Under the pieces are notes generated by a model that saw only the letters and a program-made list of their open reading frames with translations, had not been told where the DNA came from and made no database searches. A DNA stretch of 64,000 bases from Rhizobium sp. TH135 (lineage in GTDB: Bacteria; Pseudomonadota; Alphaproteobacteria; Rhizobiales; Rhizobiaceae), in assembly GCF_002855515.1 (NCBI RefSeq), contig NZ_PKRP01000005.1, positions 62,001 through 126,000 on the forward strand, read 5' to 3'. How positions within the stretch are numbered: position 1 is the stretch's first letter; each line of letters opens with the position of its first letter. Below, in pieces: positions 28,404 through 37,270 of the stretch. Both the position numbers and the translations under genes were made by a program.

Positions 28404-29495
28404 TCAGAAGGTGGGACGCGGCTTGGGGATCGGCACATTGGCGATCTCGCCCGTGCCCGCCCCCTTCTTGGTCTCGACCGGTTCGCTGCCCGGGATCAGA
28501 CCGGCGAAGCTCATGGCCGGTGGGCGACCCATCTCGCGGATATAGGGCGAGAGCAGCTTCATCCGCCCGGCCTCGTCGCGGCCTTCGCTGCGCACCTTTC
28601 GCGCCTGGGGGTTGCAGATCTGGGCGCTGATGTCGGTCACCTGATCCAGCCCCTCACCATAGGGTGCGAGCTGCTCCAGCCGATTGCCGGCGACCGTTGT
28701 CGTCAGCCCCTTCTGCAGGAGTTCGGCGGACAGGTCTGCGCGCGCGCCGAGACTGTCGGCGCCGAGCACGACGGAGATCACCGTGCGGCCGTTGCGGGTG
28801 GCAGAAGACACCTGATTGAAGCCGGAAGCGCAGACATAACCCGTCTTCATGCCATCGGCGCCCGGGAAGCGGCCCACCAGCAGATTGAAGTTCGGATAGT
28901 CCTTCTTGCCCGTCGTTACCCCTTCGAGCGCGAAGTAGCCGGCATATTCAGGGAATTCGCGCCGGATGGTTGCCGCCAGAAGCGCCATGTCGCGGGCCGT
29001 CGTATACTGCCCCTTGCCCGGCAGTCCGTTGGGATTGACGAAACGCGTGGAGGTCATGCCGAGACGCTGCGCCTCCTGGTTCATCCGCTGAACGAAGGCA
29101 CCCTCGCTACCGCTCACGGTTTCCCCGATCGCCACGGCCACGTCATTGGCAGACTTGATGATCAGGAGCTTCAACGCGCTGTCGAGCGTGAGCTTAGAGC
29201 CCGGCTTGAAATACATCTTGCTGGCCGGCTGGTCTGCGGCATGCTTGCTCATGACGACGACTGTTTCGGGCGAAAGCTCGCCAGTCCGCATCGAGCGGAA
29301 GGTCGTGTAGGCGGTCATCAGCTTGGTGAGCGACGCCGGATACCATTTACGGAAAGCTTCCTGATGCGCGATTACGCGGCCGCTGCCGACATCGACGACC
29401 ATCATCGGATTGGCGGCAGCCAAACCCGGCAGAACCATTGCCACCAGCGAGACGGCGACCGCCAGTCGGCGGAAGGATCCGGTTGAAGACAACAT
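28404..29495 (-). CDS. D-alanyl-D-alanine carboxypeptidase (penicillin-binding protein 5/6 type)
   Basis: A 363-residue periplasmic serine peptidase that trims the terminal D-Ala from peptidoglycan stem peptides. A signal peptide (AVAVSLVAMVLPGLAAA) is followed by the three catalytic motifs: SLTK, SAN and KTG. I used the ATG at 29493-29495 (MLSSTGSF); the frame is open to 29588, but the extra residues come before a good signal peptide. It ends 8 bp before the CobW gene start in the same direction. Confidence 0.92.
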   Translation of the reverse strand: MLSSTGSFRRLAVAVSLVAMVLPGLAAANPMMVVDVGSGRVIAHQEAFRKWYPASLTKLMTAYTTFRSMRTGELSPETVVVMSKHAADQPASKMYFKPGSKLTLDSALKLLIIKSANDVAVAIGETVSGSEGAFVQRMNQEAQRLGMTSTRFVNPNGLPGKGQYTTARDMALLAATIRREFPEYAGYFALEGVTTGKKDYPNFNLLVGRFPGADGMKTGYVCASGFNQVSSATRNGRTVISVVLGADSLGARADLSAELLQKGLTTTVAGNRLEQLAPYGEGLDQVTDISAQICNPQARKVRSEGRDEAGRMKLLSPYIREMGRPPAMSFAGLIPGSEPVETKKGAGTGEIANVPIPKPRPTF

Positions 29496-29684
29496 GCGGG
29501 GACGTTTCGCAAACACGACTTCGATCCTCTTGTTCGGCTGGGCCTTCGTCAACACGTGACGAGATCTTATGTAGGGAAGGAATGGCAAAGCCCATTGAAT
29601 ACGTCAATTGAAAGGCGCACATTCGTGTCCGACAATCGCGTGATGCGAGTTGTGCGTGACCAGGACTGAACCCAGGACGAGAGA

Positions 29685-30848
29685 ATGCCTCTTCTGAACC
29701 GAGCCTCCGAACTCCAAACGGAGGCCACTGAATGGCGCCGCCATCTTCATGCCAATCCGGAAATCCTCTACGACGTTGAAAACACGGCAGCCTTCGTGGA
29801 AGGAAAGCTGCGCGAATTCGGCGTAGACGAAGTCGTGACCGGCCTTGGCCGCACCGGCGTGGTGGGCATCATCAAGGGATCGGGCGGCGAAGGCCGCACC
29901 ATCGGGCTGCGCGCCGACATGGATGCGCTGCCGCTCGACGAAATCACCGGTAAGCCCTGGGCTTCGACCATTGCAGGACGCATGCATGCCTGCGGCCATG
30001 ACGGGCACACCGCCATGTTGCTGGGTGCGGCCAAATACCTCGCAGAGACCCGCAATTTTTCAGGCTCCGTGGCCGTCGTCTTCCAGCCGGCTGAAGAAGG
30101 TGGGCGTGGCGCACTGGCCATGGTCGAAGACGGCATGATGGATCGCTTCGGCATCGCGGAGATCTACGGCATGCACAACATGCCTGGAAAGCCCGTGGGG
30201 ACCTTCGCCATCCGCAAGGGTGGCATCATGGCAGCTCCCGACAAGTTTCAACTCAAGCTGACCGGCCTCGGTGGCCATGCGGCCGAACCGCACAACACCG
30301 CCGACACGATCGTCATCGGTGCGCAGATCGTTGGCGCCCTTCAGACGATTGCCGCGCGCAACGCCAATCCGCTGCGCTCGGTCGTGGTCTCCGTCACCCA
30401 GTTTCATGCCGGCACGACCCACAACATCATTCCCGAAGAGGCCTTCATCTCCGGCACGGTGCGCTCGCTGGACGAAGGCGTGCGCGATCTGGCCGAGCGC
30501 CGGATCGGCGAGATCGCGACCGGCATTGCGGCGGCGCATGGCGCAACCATCGAATACGAATACGAGCGCGCCTGCCCCGTGACTGTCAATCATCCCGCTG
30601 AGACCGACTTTGCCGCACGCGCAGCGATCGACGTGGTGGGTGCTGACAATGTCGACACCGAGGTCGATCCGAGCATGGCCGGCGAGGATTTCGCCTTCAT
30701 GCTCCAGTCGCGACCGGGCGCCTATATCATGATCGGCAATGGCGAGACGGCCGGCCTTCACAATCCGGCTTACGACTTCAACGACGAGGCGATCGCGGCT
30801 GGCATTTCCTATTGGGTGCGGCTGGCCGAACAGCGTCTGCCGCGCTGA
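29685..30848 (+). CDS. M20-family amidohydrolase (hippurate hydrolase-like)
   Basis: A 387-residue metallopeptidase of the M20D group. Metal-site signatures are visible: GLRADMDALPLDE, GRMHACGHDGHTAMLL, FQPAEEGGRGALAM and a late SMAGEDFAFML. These enzymes remove acyl groups from amino acids (hippurate, N-acetyl or IAA conjugates). Substrate is open. It is divergent from the carboxypeptidase gene and lies just before the tRNA-Arg attachment site. Confidence 0.92.
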   Translation: MPLLNRASELQTEATEWRRHLHANPEILYDVENTAAFVEGKLREFGVDEVVTGLGRTGVVGIIKGSGGEGRTIGLRADMDALPLDEITGKPWASTIAGRMHACGHDGHTAMLLGAAKYLAETRNFSGSVAVVFQPAEEGGRGALAMVEDGMMDRFGIAEIYGMHNMPGKPVGTFAIRKGGIMAAPDKFQLKLTGLGGHAAEPHNTADTIVIGAQIVGALQTIAARNANPLRSVVVSVTQFHAGTTHNIIPEEAFISGTVRSLDEGVRDLAERRIGEIATGIAAAHGATIEYEYERACPVTVNHPAETDFAARAAIDVVGADNVDTEVDPSMAGEDFAFMLQSRPGAYIMIGNGETAGLHNPAYDFNDEAIAAGISYWVRLAEQRLPR

Positions 30849-30914
30849 GCACGGCATTTTCACCACGCGAAACCGCTTGGCTTGAAGCCTGTGCTTTTGT
30901 ATGGAGGAGGAAGT

Positions 30915-30991
30915 GGTCCCGTAGCTCAGCAGGATAGAGCATCAGATTCCTAATCTGAGGGTCACGCGTTCGAATCGCGTCGGGATCACCA
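30915..30991 (+). tRNA. tRNA-Arg (anticodon CCT)
   Basis: A full cloverleaf can be drawn: a 7 bp acceptor stem (GGTCCCG / CGGGATC, with one G-U pair), D stem GCTC/GAGC, anticodon stem TCAGA/TCTGA with loop TTCCTAA (anticodon CCT at 30949-30951, reading AGG), T stem ACGCG/CGCGT with loop TTCGAAT, and an encoded CCA. Its 3' half, from 30946 on, is the left copy of the attachment repeat of the adjacent element, so the tRNA stays intact after integration. Confidence 0.95.
30946..30991 (+). repeat. Left attachment repeat (attL core) in the tRNA-Arg 3' half
   Basis: It is identical over 46 bases to 39586-39631. It runs from the last base of the 5' anticodon stem to the encoded CCA. The bases just outside (30945 G against 39585 C; 30992 T against 39632 C) differ, so the repeat limits are sharp. 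Confidence 0.95.
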
Positions 30992-31029
30992 TCAAATTCA
31001 ATCTGATATCCTGTCATGCTGGATGCCAA

Positions 31030-31057
31030 CGTTCCTACGCGTTCCTACAGGCGTTCC
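31030..31057 (+). promoter_or_regulatory. Three CGTTCC repeats, probable integrase arm sites (left end)
   Basis: CGTTCC occurs at 31030-31035, 31040-31045 and 31052-31057, all in the same direction and spaced 10-12 bp, about one helical turn. They lie 39-66 bp inside the left core. The same motif occurs in a matching position inside the right end. Confidence 0.5.
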
Positions 31058-31061
31058 CGGC

Positions 31062-32273
31062 TCATGTTTCCTGAGTGTTCTTGGCGGTTCGGTGAGCCTG
31101 CCGGAACTGGGCGACGGTCCTCGTTTTTTCGAGGGTCTTTCGGTTGTAACGCTGTGTCGTTGCCGAGTTCTGATGGTTCGCGTGATGCCTCAGATGTTCG
31201 AGATCAGCACCAGCATCAGAGCCTTCAGTTATGCCACCGGCGCGGCTGTCGCGGTTCCAGACCGACTTCGGAACGCCCGCCTCATCAGCACACATCCGCC
31301 ACTGGTCAGAGAAGTATCGCTGCCGGTATGGCAGGCCGGTCGCCTCTGACTTGATCATCGGGCCGATGCGCTCCTCCGGTGGGATCATGTCGATGATGCT
31401 GCGAAGGAACGGGTACTGCATGGTGTCATGCTCGGCCGTGACGCCTTCCACCTTGCTGGTCGGCTTCGTCAGAATGCCGTCAGCGCTGAGGTGAGCCCAC
31501 AGCAGACCATCCCGCCACCGCTGGCCGCGATCGACGATCCCGCCGTCTCTTGCGTCATCCATCTTCTCCCACCGTCCGATGACGTCGATCTGTCGGAGCG
31601 TGTGCTCGAACTGCAGCGCCTGGGCAAGTGCGATCAAGGTGAGGCCCTTCGAGAGAGCAACCTGACAGACGGCCTGTGCCTGCTCGAACGTGATCTGTTC
31701 CGTGCGCCCGCGGGGAACGTGGAAACGCATCTCCTCAAGCACTGTCTTGAGCCTGAAGCAGTCGGTGATATTGGCCACGATTCCGAAGCCGACGACGATG
31801 CGCAGGAGCTGCATGCACTGATAGGCGCGGCGGGTACGTTCTTCGCCGTCTTCGGCTGCCGGTTCCTTGAAATGATCGTACCAGGCGCGGATATCGAGGC
31901 CGGTGACACGGGAGAGCCGGCGCATGCCGCAATCCTCCTCAAGCAGTGACAGGCTGAAATTGTACATCGCCCGGGTGTTGCTCTTCACCTCGAAATAGCC
32001 GGAGCCTTTCGTCTGCTGGTACATGCGGATCAGGCTTCTCGGGGTGCTGTCATACTGCGCCGGGGCGCCGATGCCCTTCTGGGCGAGCCATTGCTTCTGC
32101 TCGGATGTGAGGACTTGGCAACGCTGGGTCACCTCCTCGATGTCGCCGTGAACTCTCACAGTCTTCTGCGGGTAGTCCTTGGCGTGGCGGGAAACAGCGG
32201 ATGCCACCCAGTAATAGGCGGTGCTGCCGTCCTGCTTTGGCCTCTTTTTCAGGCCGATTTTTTCCGTCTCCAT
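31062..32273 (-). CDS. int: Phage-type tyrosine integrase
   Basis: A 403-residue recombinase that would catalyse integration and excision at tRNA-Arg. Catalytic candidates are Arg227 in FEHTLRQIDV, the box-II segment NRDSRAGGIT (Arg344, with Arg341 where the usual HxxR His sits, as in some phage integrases), His residues in HHANHQNS, and the nucleophile Tyr376 in TTQRYNRK. The N-terminal part has a beta-rich arm-binding type domain and a SAM-like core-binding domain (about 90-190). It reads toward the tRNA and appears intact. It overlaps the excisionase-like gene by 25 bp. Confidence 0.93.
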   Translation of the reverse strand: METEKIGLKKRPKQDGSTAYYWVASAVSRHAKDYPQKTVRVHGDIEEVTQRCQVLTSEQKQWLAQKGIGAPAQYDSTPRSLIRMYQQTKGSGYFEVKSNTRAMYNFSLSLLEEDCGMRRLSRVTGLDIRAWYDHFKEPAAEDGEERTRRAYQCMQLLRIVVGFGIVANITDCFRLKTVLEEMRFHVPRGRTEQITFEQAQAVCQVALSKGLTLIALAQALQFEHTLRQIDVIGRWEKMDDARDGGIVDRGQRWRDGLLWAHLSADGILTKPTSKVEGVTAEHDTMQYPFLRSIIDMIPPEERIGPMIKSEATGLPYRQRYFSDQWRMCADEAGVPKSVWNRDSRAGGITEGSDAGADLEHLRHHANHQNSATTQRYNRKTLEKTRTVAQFRQAHRTAKNTQET

Positions 32274-32503
32274 GGTTCTTCCTCATCAAGGCCGGGATTG
32301 GCCTGCGGCGATGATGATGCGAGTCCGTACCGGCGATCAAGGAAAGCCTGACACGCGGGCCAGTATCGGCGATCGGCGAACAGCGCATCTGGGCGGGGGA
32401 AGCCTTCCTTCAGGAGGGCGAGAAGCGCGGTCGCGAACTGGTCCTCATCGAGGCCAAGTCGCTTTGCGATCTCGCCGTCTGTGAGGAACAGCGTGTGTCT
32501 CAT
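32249..32503 (-). CDS. xis: Small winged-helix, excisionase-like protein
   Basis: An 84-residue protein that opens MRHTLFLTDGEIAKRLGLDEDQ and continues with a helix-turn-helix-like segment and RPDALFADRRYWPACQAFLDRR. This pattern resembles small DNA-binding proteins next to rhizobial phage integrases, presumed excisionases. It directly precedes and overlaps int. The ATG at 32503 was chosen; the frame is open to 32566. The role is inferred from place and size. Confidence 0.65.
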   Translation of the reverse strand: MRHTLFLTDGEIAKRLGLDEDQFATALLALLKEGFPRPDALFADRRYWPACQAFLDRRYGLASSSPQANPGLDEEEPWRRKKSA

Positions 32504-32635
32504 AAGGAGGCAAGCTCCGAAGTCTGAAATGCTAGCAATGCGTTGGCAGATGAGGCTATGTTGCACTCAACCTGTGGATGCTCGTCGTCCCGAACTATGT
32601 CTATAGGGGGGCGCTCGCGAGAGCTTAGGAGGAAG

Positions 32636-32659
32636 ATGTTTTTTGAGGGCGCAGAATGA
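32636..32659 (+). CDS. Seven-codon leader peptide coupled to the next gene
   Basis: A strong AGGAGG precedes an ATG at 32636 that encodes MFFEGAE and stops with TGA at 32657-32659. This stop overlaps the ATG (32656) of the following membrane protein as ATGA. The best ribosome binding site in the area therefore serves the leader, not the main gene. It may be a coupling leader or chance. Confidence 0.35.
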   Translation: MFFEGAE

Positions 32660-33402
32660 AAAGCGACAACCCGTTTTTGGTCGCAACCCTTTCGTTTCTC
32701 ACATTCGGAATGGTCATGTTGCTGGTTTTCAATTGGCAGCACATTCCTGATGAATGGCAGTCCTACATCTGCAAAGCCGAGGACTGCGCGCTGCAGCAGT
32801 GGCTCTCTTCGCTTGCTGGCTGGTTCGGCGGATTCCTCGCTGCGATGGGCGCCTTGGTGGTTTACTGGCAGCTCAGGGAGCAACGAAGGCAGACGGAGTT
32901 CCTGATCGGCGATGGTGAGCCGAGTATGGACATGGTCTCCGTTGCCACAGACGGGCTTTCCGGGTGTTTCCGTGTAGTGAACTGGAACCGTCCGCTGATC
33001 GTGCTGAGCGCCGTTCGATTTACCCCGAACCCTGGCGTTCAGCCGAATTTCCTGTATTCGATCCCTAACGATTTTGATGGGAGAACGGGCGATCCCCCTA
33101 CCGTCTTCAAACAAAGTTTGCGGATCAGGCCAGACGGGAACATTTTGATAAAGCCGGCGCTCGCAGGATAGGAAGATCGGTCCAAACCGCCCGAAGCTGC
33201 AGTTTTGGTATTGGGCTTTCCCAAAGACATTGAGCCTGAAATGTTCGGCACAGACACAAAAGCGATGATCACTGTAAGTTTCGAATGTTTTGCCCCCGGA
33301 GACCATGGTCTCAGCGGAACGATTTCTGTCAGAACTATTCGCGGGAATCTCTTCCCCCGCACACAGGCAATGCACGATGATTTTGTCGAGCAGGAGCAGT
33401 GA
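32656..33402 (+). pseudogene. Two-span membrane protein interrupted by in-frame TAG
   Basis: The first 171 codons encode a protein with two hydrophobic spans (LVATLSFLTFGMVMLLVF; WFGGFLAAMGALVVYW), a coiled LREQRRQTEF segment, and a soluble part. A TAG at 33169-33171 ends it, but the same frame stays open and protein-like for 76 more codons (LVLGFPKDIEPEMFGTD, ITVSFECFAPGDHG) to a TGA at 33400-33402. The family is unknown to me; topology resembles small prophage membrane proteins. Either a nonsense mutation has cut it short or the stop is read through. Confidence 0.6.
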
Positions 33403-33415
33403 TCGACCGACTGCG

Positions 33416-33619
33416 TCACTCATTGATGAATCCCTCCGCGTACTCAGCGGCGGCGTCGGCATCCAGCTCGCCACGTAGGCGGGCGTTGTGGACGCCGAGG
33501 ATCTTCTTCGCGGTCTCGATGCTTTCCGCGCCGATGTGAGACTTGAAGCAATTGTGCGCGTCCTTCAGGCCGTCGAGATCAATCTCACCGGCAAGCACCT
33601 TGTGATACTCGCACAGCAT
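33416..33619 (-). CDS. Small phage protein of unknown function (67 residues)
   Basis: The protein begins MLCEYHKVLAGEIDLDGLKDAH and ends with acidic AAAEYAEGFINE. It is mostly helical and charged. Its start overlaps the 3' end of the ATPase gene by about 55 bp in another frame, a compact phage-style overlap. It is convergent with the plus-strand membrane protein gene, 13 bp away. I do not recognise the family. Confidence 0.5.
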   Translation of the reverse strand: MLCEYHKVLAGEIDLDGLKDAHNCFKSHIGAESIETAKKILGVHNARLRGELDADAAAEYAEGFINE

Positions 33620-34503
33620 TTCGCGATCGTGGGCGGGGCCGACTTTTGGGTGGAGGGGTGAGAGTCGGCCCCCTGCTCGTCATGCCCGGGAGGAGGAGTA
33701 GCAGGACGAGATTGAGTGGTGGTGGATTCGCCGCGAGCCCACGCGCGCAGCTTCCGGCCGCATTCGGCGGTGACACGCTGACCCGGCGGGAAGAACGGCA
33801 GATGCTGGCTCTGGATCTTGCCGTGCACAGCCTGGCCATTCTCGATGAGCGGGACGCCGGGATTATCAGGTGTCACCGTGAAGCTCATCGTCATTTCATA
33901 CATGAACCTCTTCTCGCAGATCGGCACCCAGCCGGCGGACTCGATCGCCGTCTTCTCGCGGTTCGATCGCTCGTTGAAGACCTTCACGAACTTAATCTTC
34001 TCCTCTGCGCGCAGGCAGAAGATGATGTAAGCGCGGACCTGGCGCAGCGGCGACATCAGACGCGTCTTGTGGCGGGTTTTCGGCACCTTCCACGCGGGAG
34101 CATTGAACTTGTCGATCTCCCAGCCTTCGAGGCTGGCGTAGGGCTTCCAGGCAAGCCGGGACACCTCGTCATCGTGCATCTCCTGCAGTCCGCCGACGCC
34201 CTCGTATTCGTCCGAGGTGCTGTCGATGATGATGACCTTCGCCCCTGCCCGCTACGCCTTCTGGATTGCCTCGATGTAGGCCTCAGGCGTGAACGGTGGC
34301 CGCATGTCCATGTGCTTGAACTTGAACTGGTCGGCATAGTGCAGCATGCGCTTCGCCTCGGTATCGATGGCATAGATCGGCTCGCCTTGGGCAAGGCCGG
34401 TTGCCATCGTAAGGGCGGAGAACGTCTTGCCTGATCCGGATGCGCCTGCGATGGCGATGAGCAAGCTGGTGTCGTCGCGAGTTGCGTCGGTGAATTCGGT
34501 CAT
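33565..34503 (-). pseudogene. Phage AAA/RecA-like ATPase interrupted by in-frame TAG
   Basis: The N-terminal 83 codons (from MTEFTDATRDD) carry Walker A GASGSGKTFS and the AIDTEAKRMLHYAD block of phage RecA-like NTPases. A TAG at 34252-34254 stops the frame just before Walker B. The same frame then resumes with AGAKVIIIDSTSDEYEGVGG (Walker B) and runs another 200 codons, including KVPKTRHKTRLMSPL and RAYIIFCLRAEEK. The truncated product would lack Walker B and be inactive. The start overlaps the nuclease stop as TGATG. Such ATPases usually pair with phage annealing or exonuclease genes. Confidence 0.7.
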
Positions 34504-35036
34504 CAGCATGGCCCCGCTATCTGGATTGGCTTGTAGGGACGAGTTTCGTAGAGAGGCATCGGATCGTGCCCGAGGCCCTGGAGGCGCGGATCCTCGATCT
34601 CGCGCGACGTCCAGCGGGTGTCGACGTAGACGGGCATTTCCGCCTCGACGATGTCGCCGGGGTAACCGGGCCAATCGTTCTCGGCCATGCACTTCCGCCA
34701 CAGCAGGAAGGCAGCGCTCACCATCTTCTCGGCGATGACGCGGCCGGCGTTGTCGACGCGGGCCACGGTGATCTCGAATGGTGCCTGCTGCTCCTGCAGG
34801 ATGAAGAGGAAGTCGAGGCGCAGTTCGTGGAGATCGATGCCAGGCAGCAGGTGCCGGACGCCGCGCCGATAGAAGGCATCCTGGAAATGGTAGTTGTTGT
34901 TGTAGATCGCGCGGGCCACGGACTGCGGCTCGACGCTCAATTCGGTGGTCTTGTAGTCGAGGATGGTGATCTGCCGTCCGGCGATGTTCAGCCGATCCAT
35001 GCGCTGGCGGGCCCAACGGTCGCCGCAACGGTCTTT
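34503..35036 (-). pseudogene. PD-(D/E)XK nuclease fragment, N terminus missing
   Basis: The frame reads RWARQRMDRLNIAG and then ITILDYKTTE, the D...EXK-like centre of a phage exonuclease (lambda-exo/Cas4-like fold), continuing to a C-terminal region GDIVEAEMPVYVDTRW. A TAA lies at 35037-35039, only 12 codons before the first Met (35000), and the preceding DNA does not continue the gene. About half of a normal nuclease is absent, so I call it a truncated relic. It is coupled to the ATPase gene. Confidence 0.6.
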
Positions 35037-35263
35037 TTAGACAGCTGTCACCTCGTTTTAGGCCACGGCCTCACCCAGTTCGACGATCGAGCGGATGGCG
35101 CCATGCTCGCTGGTGGCGAGCTTCCCCCTCGCCTTCTCGATCATTTCCTGAACCGTCTCGCGCAGTGCACGAAGAGGCACACATTTTCGCGGCTCGTACC
35201 CTGAAGGACTCTGCGGCTATACCCTCTGACTACTCGGCCGACCAGTATTGGCCTTGAACGGCG
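35037..35263 (-). other. Junction region with a gene relic, between nuclease relic and acyltransferase
   Basis: On the minus strand, 35058-35144 reads MIEKARGKLATSEHGAIRS and ends ELGEAVA before a TAA; the frame upstream (LRETVQE) also looks protein-like. This is probably the 3' tail of another lost phage gene next to the truncated nuclease. From 35145 to 35263 I see no feature. The region looks like a deletion scar. Confidence 0.35.
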
Positions 35264-37270
35264 TCAGTTCGCTTTAACCAGCAGCGGCGCGAGACTGCGA
35301 GCGGCAACATTGGAGCCGTCAGGGGACAAGTGGTCAAGGTCGCGGTATAGACTGCGGCCTTCAATCCGAATGGGGCAAGTAGTCCCTGCACATAGATCTT
35401 CAAGCGGATCGTGTAGAGTTAAGCCAGGGTTTGCTTCGGTGAGTGCCTGCATCAGGTCGACTTGTGACTGTCGTGCGGCCGCAGCAGTTGAGCGATCGAT
35501 CTGGCATTCAGTCGGCGTGTCGATCAATGATAAGGGTCGTATGCACGTCGCCGGATCGATCTTTGGCTCGGGGAAGTCAAGCACGATGACGACCCGCTTC
35601 CCACTGGCTTGCAACGCCTTCACCGATTTGTCGAAGGCTTTGAACGCTGAGGCGACATCCTCCGGCGATAGATCGCGGGTAAATCGTCTGCCCGACAGCA
35701 CCACAGTGTGGATGCGCGGTGTTGCCAGTATCGCTTCATAAGCCTTCGCCATGGTCGCGTTGCAAGTTGCAGTTGGCCGGAAGGCAAGCGCAGTACTGTG
35801 GAAGGGCGCCTCCTCTGCTGGCATGCAGGAGGGGCCACCGAGATTCAAAAGAACTTCGTTTTTCGGGCGTAGGGCGTTGGCTAAGCCCTCGAAATAGACC
35901 AATGCGTGGCTATCACCAATTAGCGCAACTGTCGGCTCATCATCCGACGAAAGGTTGCAGAATTTGGCTTCAGGGATATCGTATCGTTTGCGGCAGTACT
36001 CGTTTTCGAATGCACCATCCCAAGTGAAATTGCGAGCGTTCGCGATGAGCAACTGAGGGCGGAGTGGATCAAGGCCGGAAAACGATCCCGCGATTCCTAG
36101 CGCCGCAAGACCTGCCATCGTGGCCGCGAGACCGGGTACGATGACCGCCTTGCGGTGGCCCTCCTTGCCCTTGCGCAATGGCATCTCGATGAGATGATAC
36201 GTCAGGACGGCAAAGGCGACTGACACGGCAACTGCCGCGATCTGGTAGGAGACCGGCGGCGCAGCGCCCACAGACAACCTTAGAAAAACAAGGGTTGGCC
36301 AATGCCACAGGTAGAGGGGAAAGCTGATCAGCCCGATGTAGACCATCGGTCTCCAGCTCAGTATCACCCGGTTCGGCCAGGCATCCGGCCCAGCGATGAT
36401 CACAGCTACAGCGCCGAGTACCGGCACCAGGGCGATCCAGCCAGGAAACCCATCCGCCTTATCAATGATGAATGCACCAGCAGTGATAGCCAGCAAGCCA
36501 AGCCCACCGAGCGTTCCCATGAAGGATGTGGGCAGGTGGTTACGGACTTGAGCCACGGAGAAGCGAACGCGGTCATTGATCAGCGACGGCCAAAGGGCGA
36601 TCATGCTGCCAATGAGCAATTCCCACGCCCTTAGATGAGGCATGTAGAATGCCTTTTCGGGATTGCGGTCTACCGTCTCGATACCAAGCACGAAAGAGAC
36701 GATGCAAAGGCTCAGGAGTAGAAATCCGGCCCGCTGTCCTTTCCATTTAGTGACAGCAAGGAGAACCAGTGGCAGGATTATATAGAACTGCTCCTCAACA
36801 GCCAGAGACCAGAGGTGCAGTAGCGGCTTCATCTCCGACGCACGATCGAAGTACCCGGCCTCATTGTATAACGCGATGTTCTGCCAGAAGGTCGCTCCAG
36901 CGAAAACATGCCACATGAGTTGATTGAATTCCCCCTCTAGGAGGAGAAACCAACCGATTGCAATGGTGGCCAACAACGTAGTGATTAGCGCCGGGAATAT
37001 CCTACGAACGCGCCGAGCATAGAAATGCGCGAGGCTGAAGCTCCCTTGCTCTAACTCTCGGGCGACGATTGTCGTGATCAGAAAACCAGAGATGACGAAG
37101 AACACGTCTACCCCGATAAATCCACCCGGCATTAGCTCAGGGAAAGCGTGAAAGATGACCACGGGGATGATGGCAACAGCCCTCAAGCCGTCAAAGTCCC
37201 GCCTGTAGTTCAGGTGTGTTACCTGCGCTTTCGAACTTCCGACAGCTGCCGACGGCATTGAAATATTCAT
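35264..37270 (-). CDS. OafA/YrhL-type acyltransferase with C-terminal SGNH domain
   Basis: A 668-residue protein. The N-terminal part is an acyltransferase-3 membrane domain of about ten helices: RRDFDGLRAVAIIPVVIFHA, GGFIGVDVFFVISGFLIT, ARRVRRIFPAL, and LWSLAVEEQFYIILP are classic OafA blocks. The C-terminal SGNH hydrolase-like domain has the Ser block LIGDSHAL near residue 452 and the Asp-His block DLDHLSPDGS near residue 648. Such proteins O-acetylate surface polysaccharides such as O-antigen, or peptidoglycan. It is the largest intact gene in the element and a good candidate for lysogenic conversion of the host surface. Confidence 0.9.
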   Translation of the reverse strand: MNISMPSAAVGSSKAQVTHLNYRRDFDGLRAVAIIPVVIFHAFPELMPGGFIGVDVFFVISGFLITTIVARELEQGSFSLAHFYARRVRRIFPALITTLLATIAIGWFLLLEGEFNQLMWHVFAGATFWQNIALYNEAGYFDRASEMKPLLHLWSLAVEEQFYIILPLVLLAVTKWKGQRAGFLLLSLCIVSFVLGIETVDRNPEKAFYMPHLRAWELLIGSMIALWPSLINDRVRFSVAQVRNHLPTSFMGTLGGLGLLAITAGAFIIDKADGFPGWIALVPVLGAVAVIIAGPDAWPNRVILSWRPMVYIGLISFPLYLWHWPTLVFLRLSVGAAPPVSYQIAAVAVSVAFAVLTYHLIEMPLRKGKEGHRKAVIVPGLAATMAGLAALGIAGSFSGLDPLRPQLLIANARNFTWDGAFENEYCRKRYDIPEAKFCNLSSDDEPTVALIGDSHALVYFEGLANALRPKNEVLLNLGGPSCMPAEEAPFHSTALAFRPTATCNATMAKAYEAILATPRIHTVVLSGRRFTRDLSPEDVASAFKAFDKSVKALQASGKRVVIVLDFPEPKIDPATCIRPLSLIDTPTECQIDRSTAAAARQSQVDLMQALTEANPGLTLHDPLEDLCAGTTCPIRIEGRSLYRDLDHLSPDGSNVAARSLAPLLVKAN

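Noticed and set aside
32500..33474. A 324-codon minus-strand frame opposite the interrupted membrane protein
   Set aside because: It would avoid the TAG problem, but the plus-strand frame has membrane spans and a ribosome binding site, whereas this one has no recognisable features and overlaps the excisionase-like gene start.
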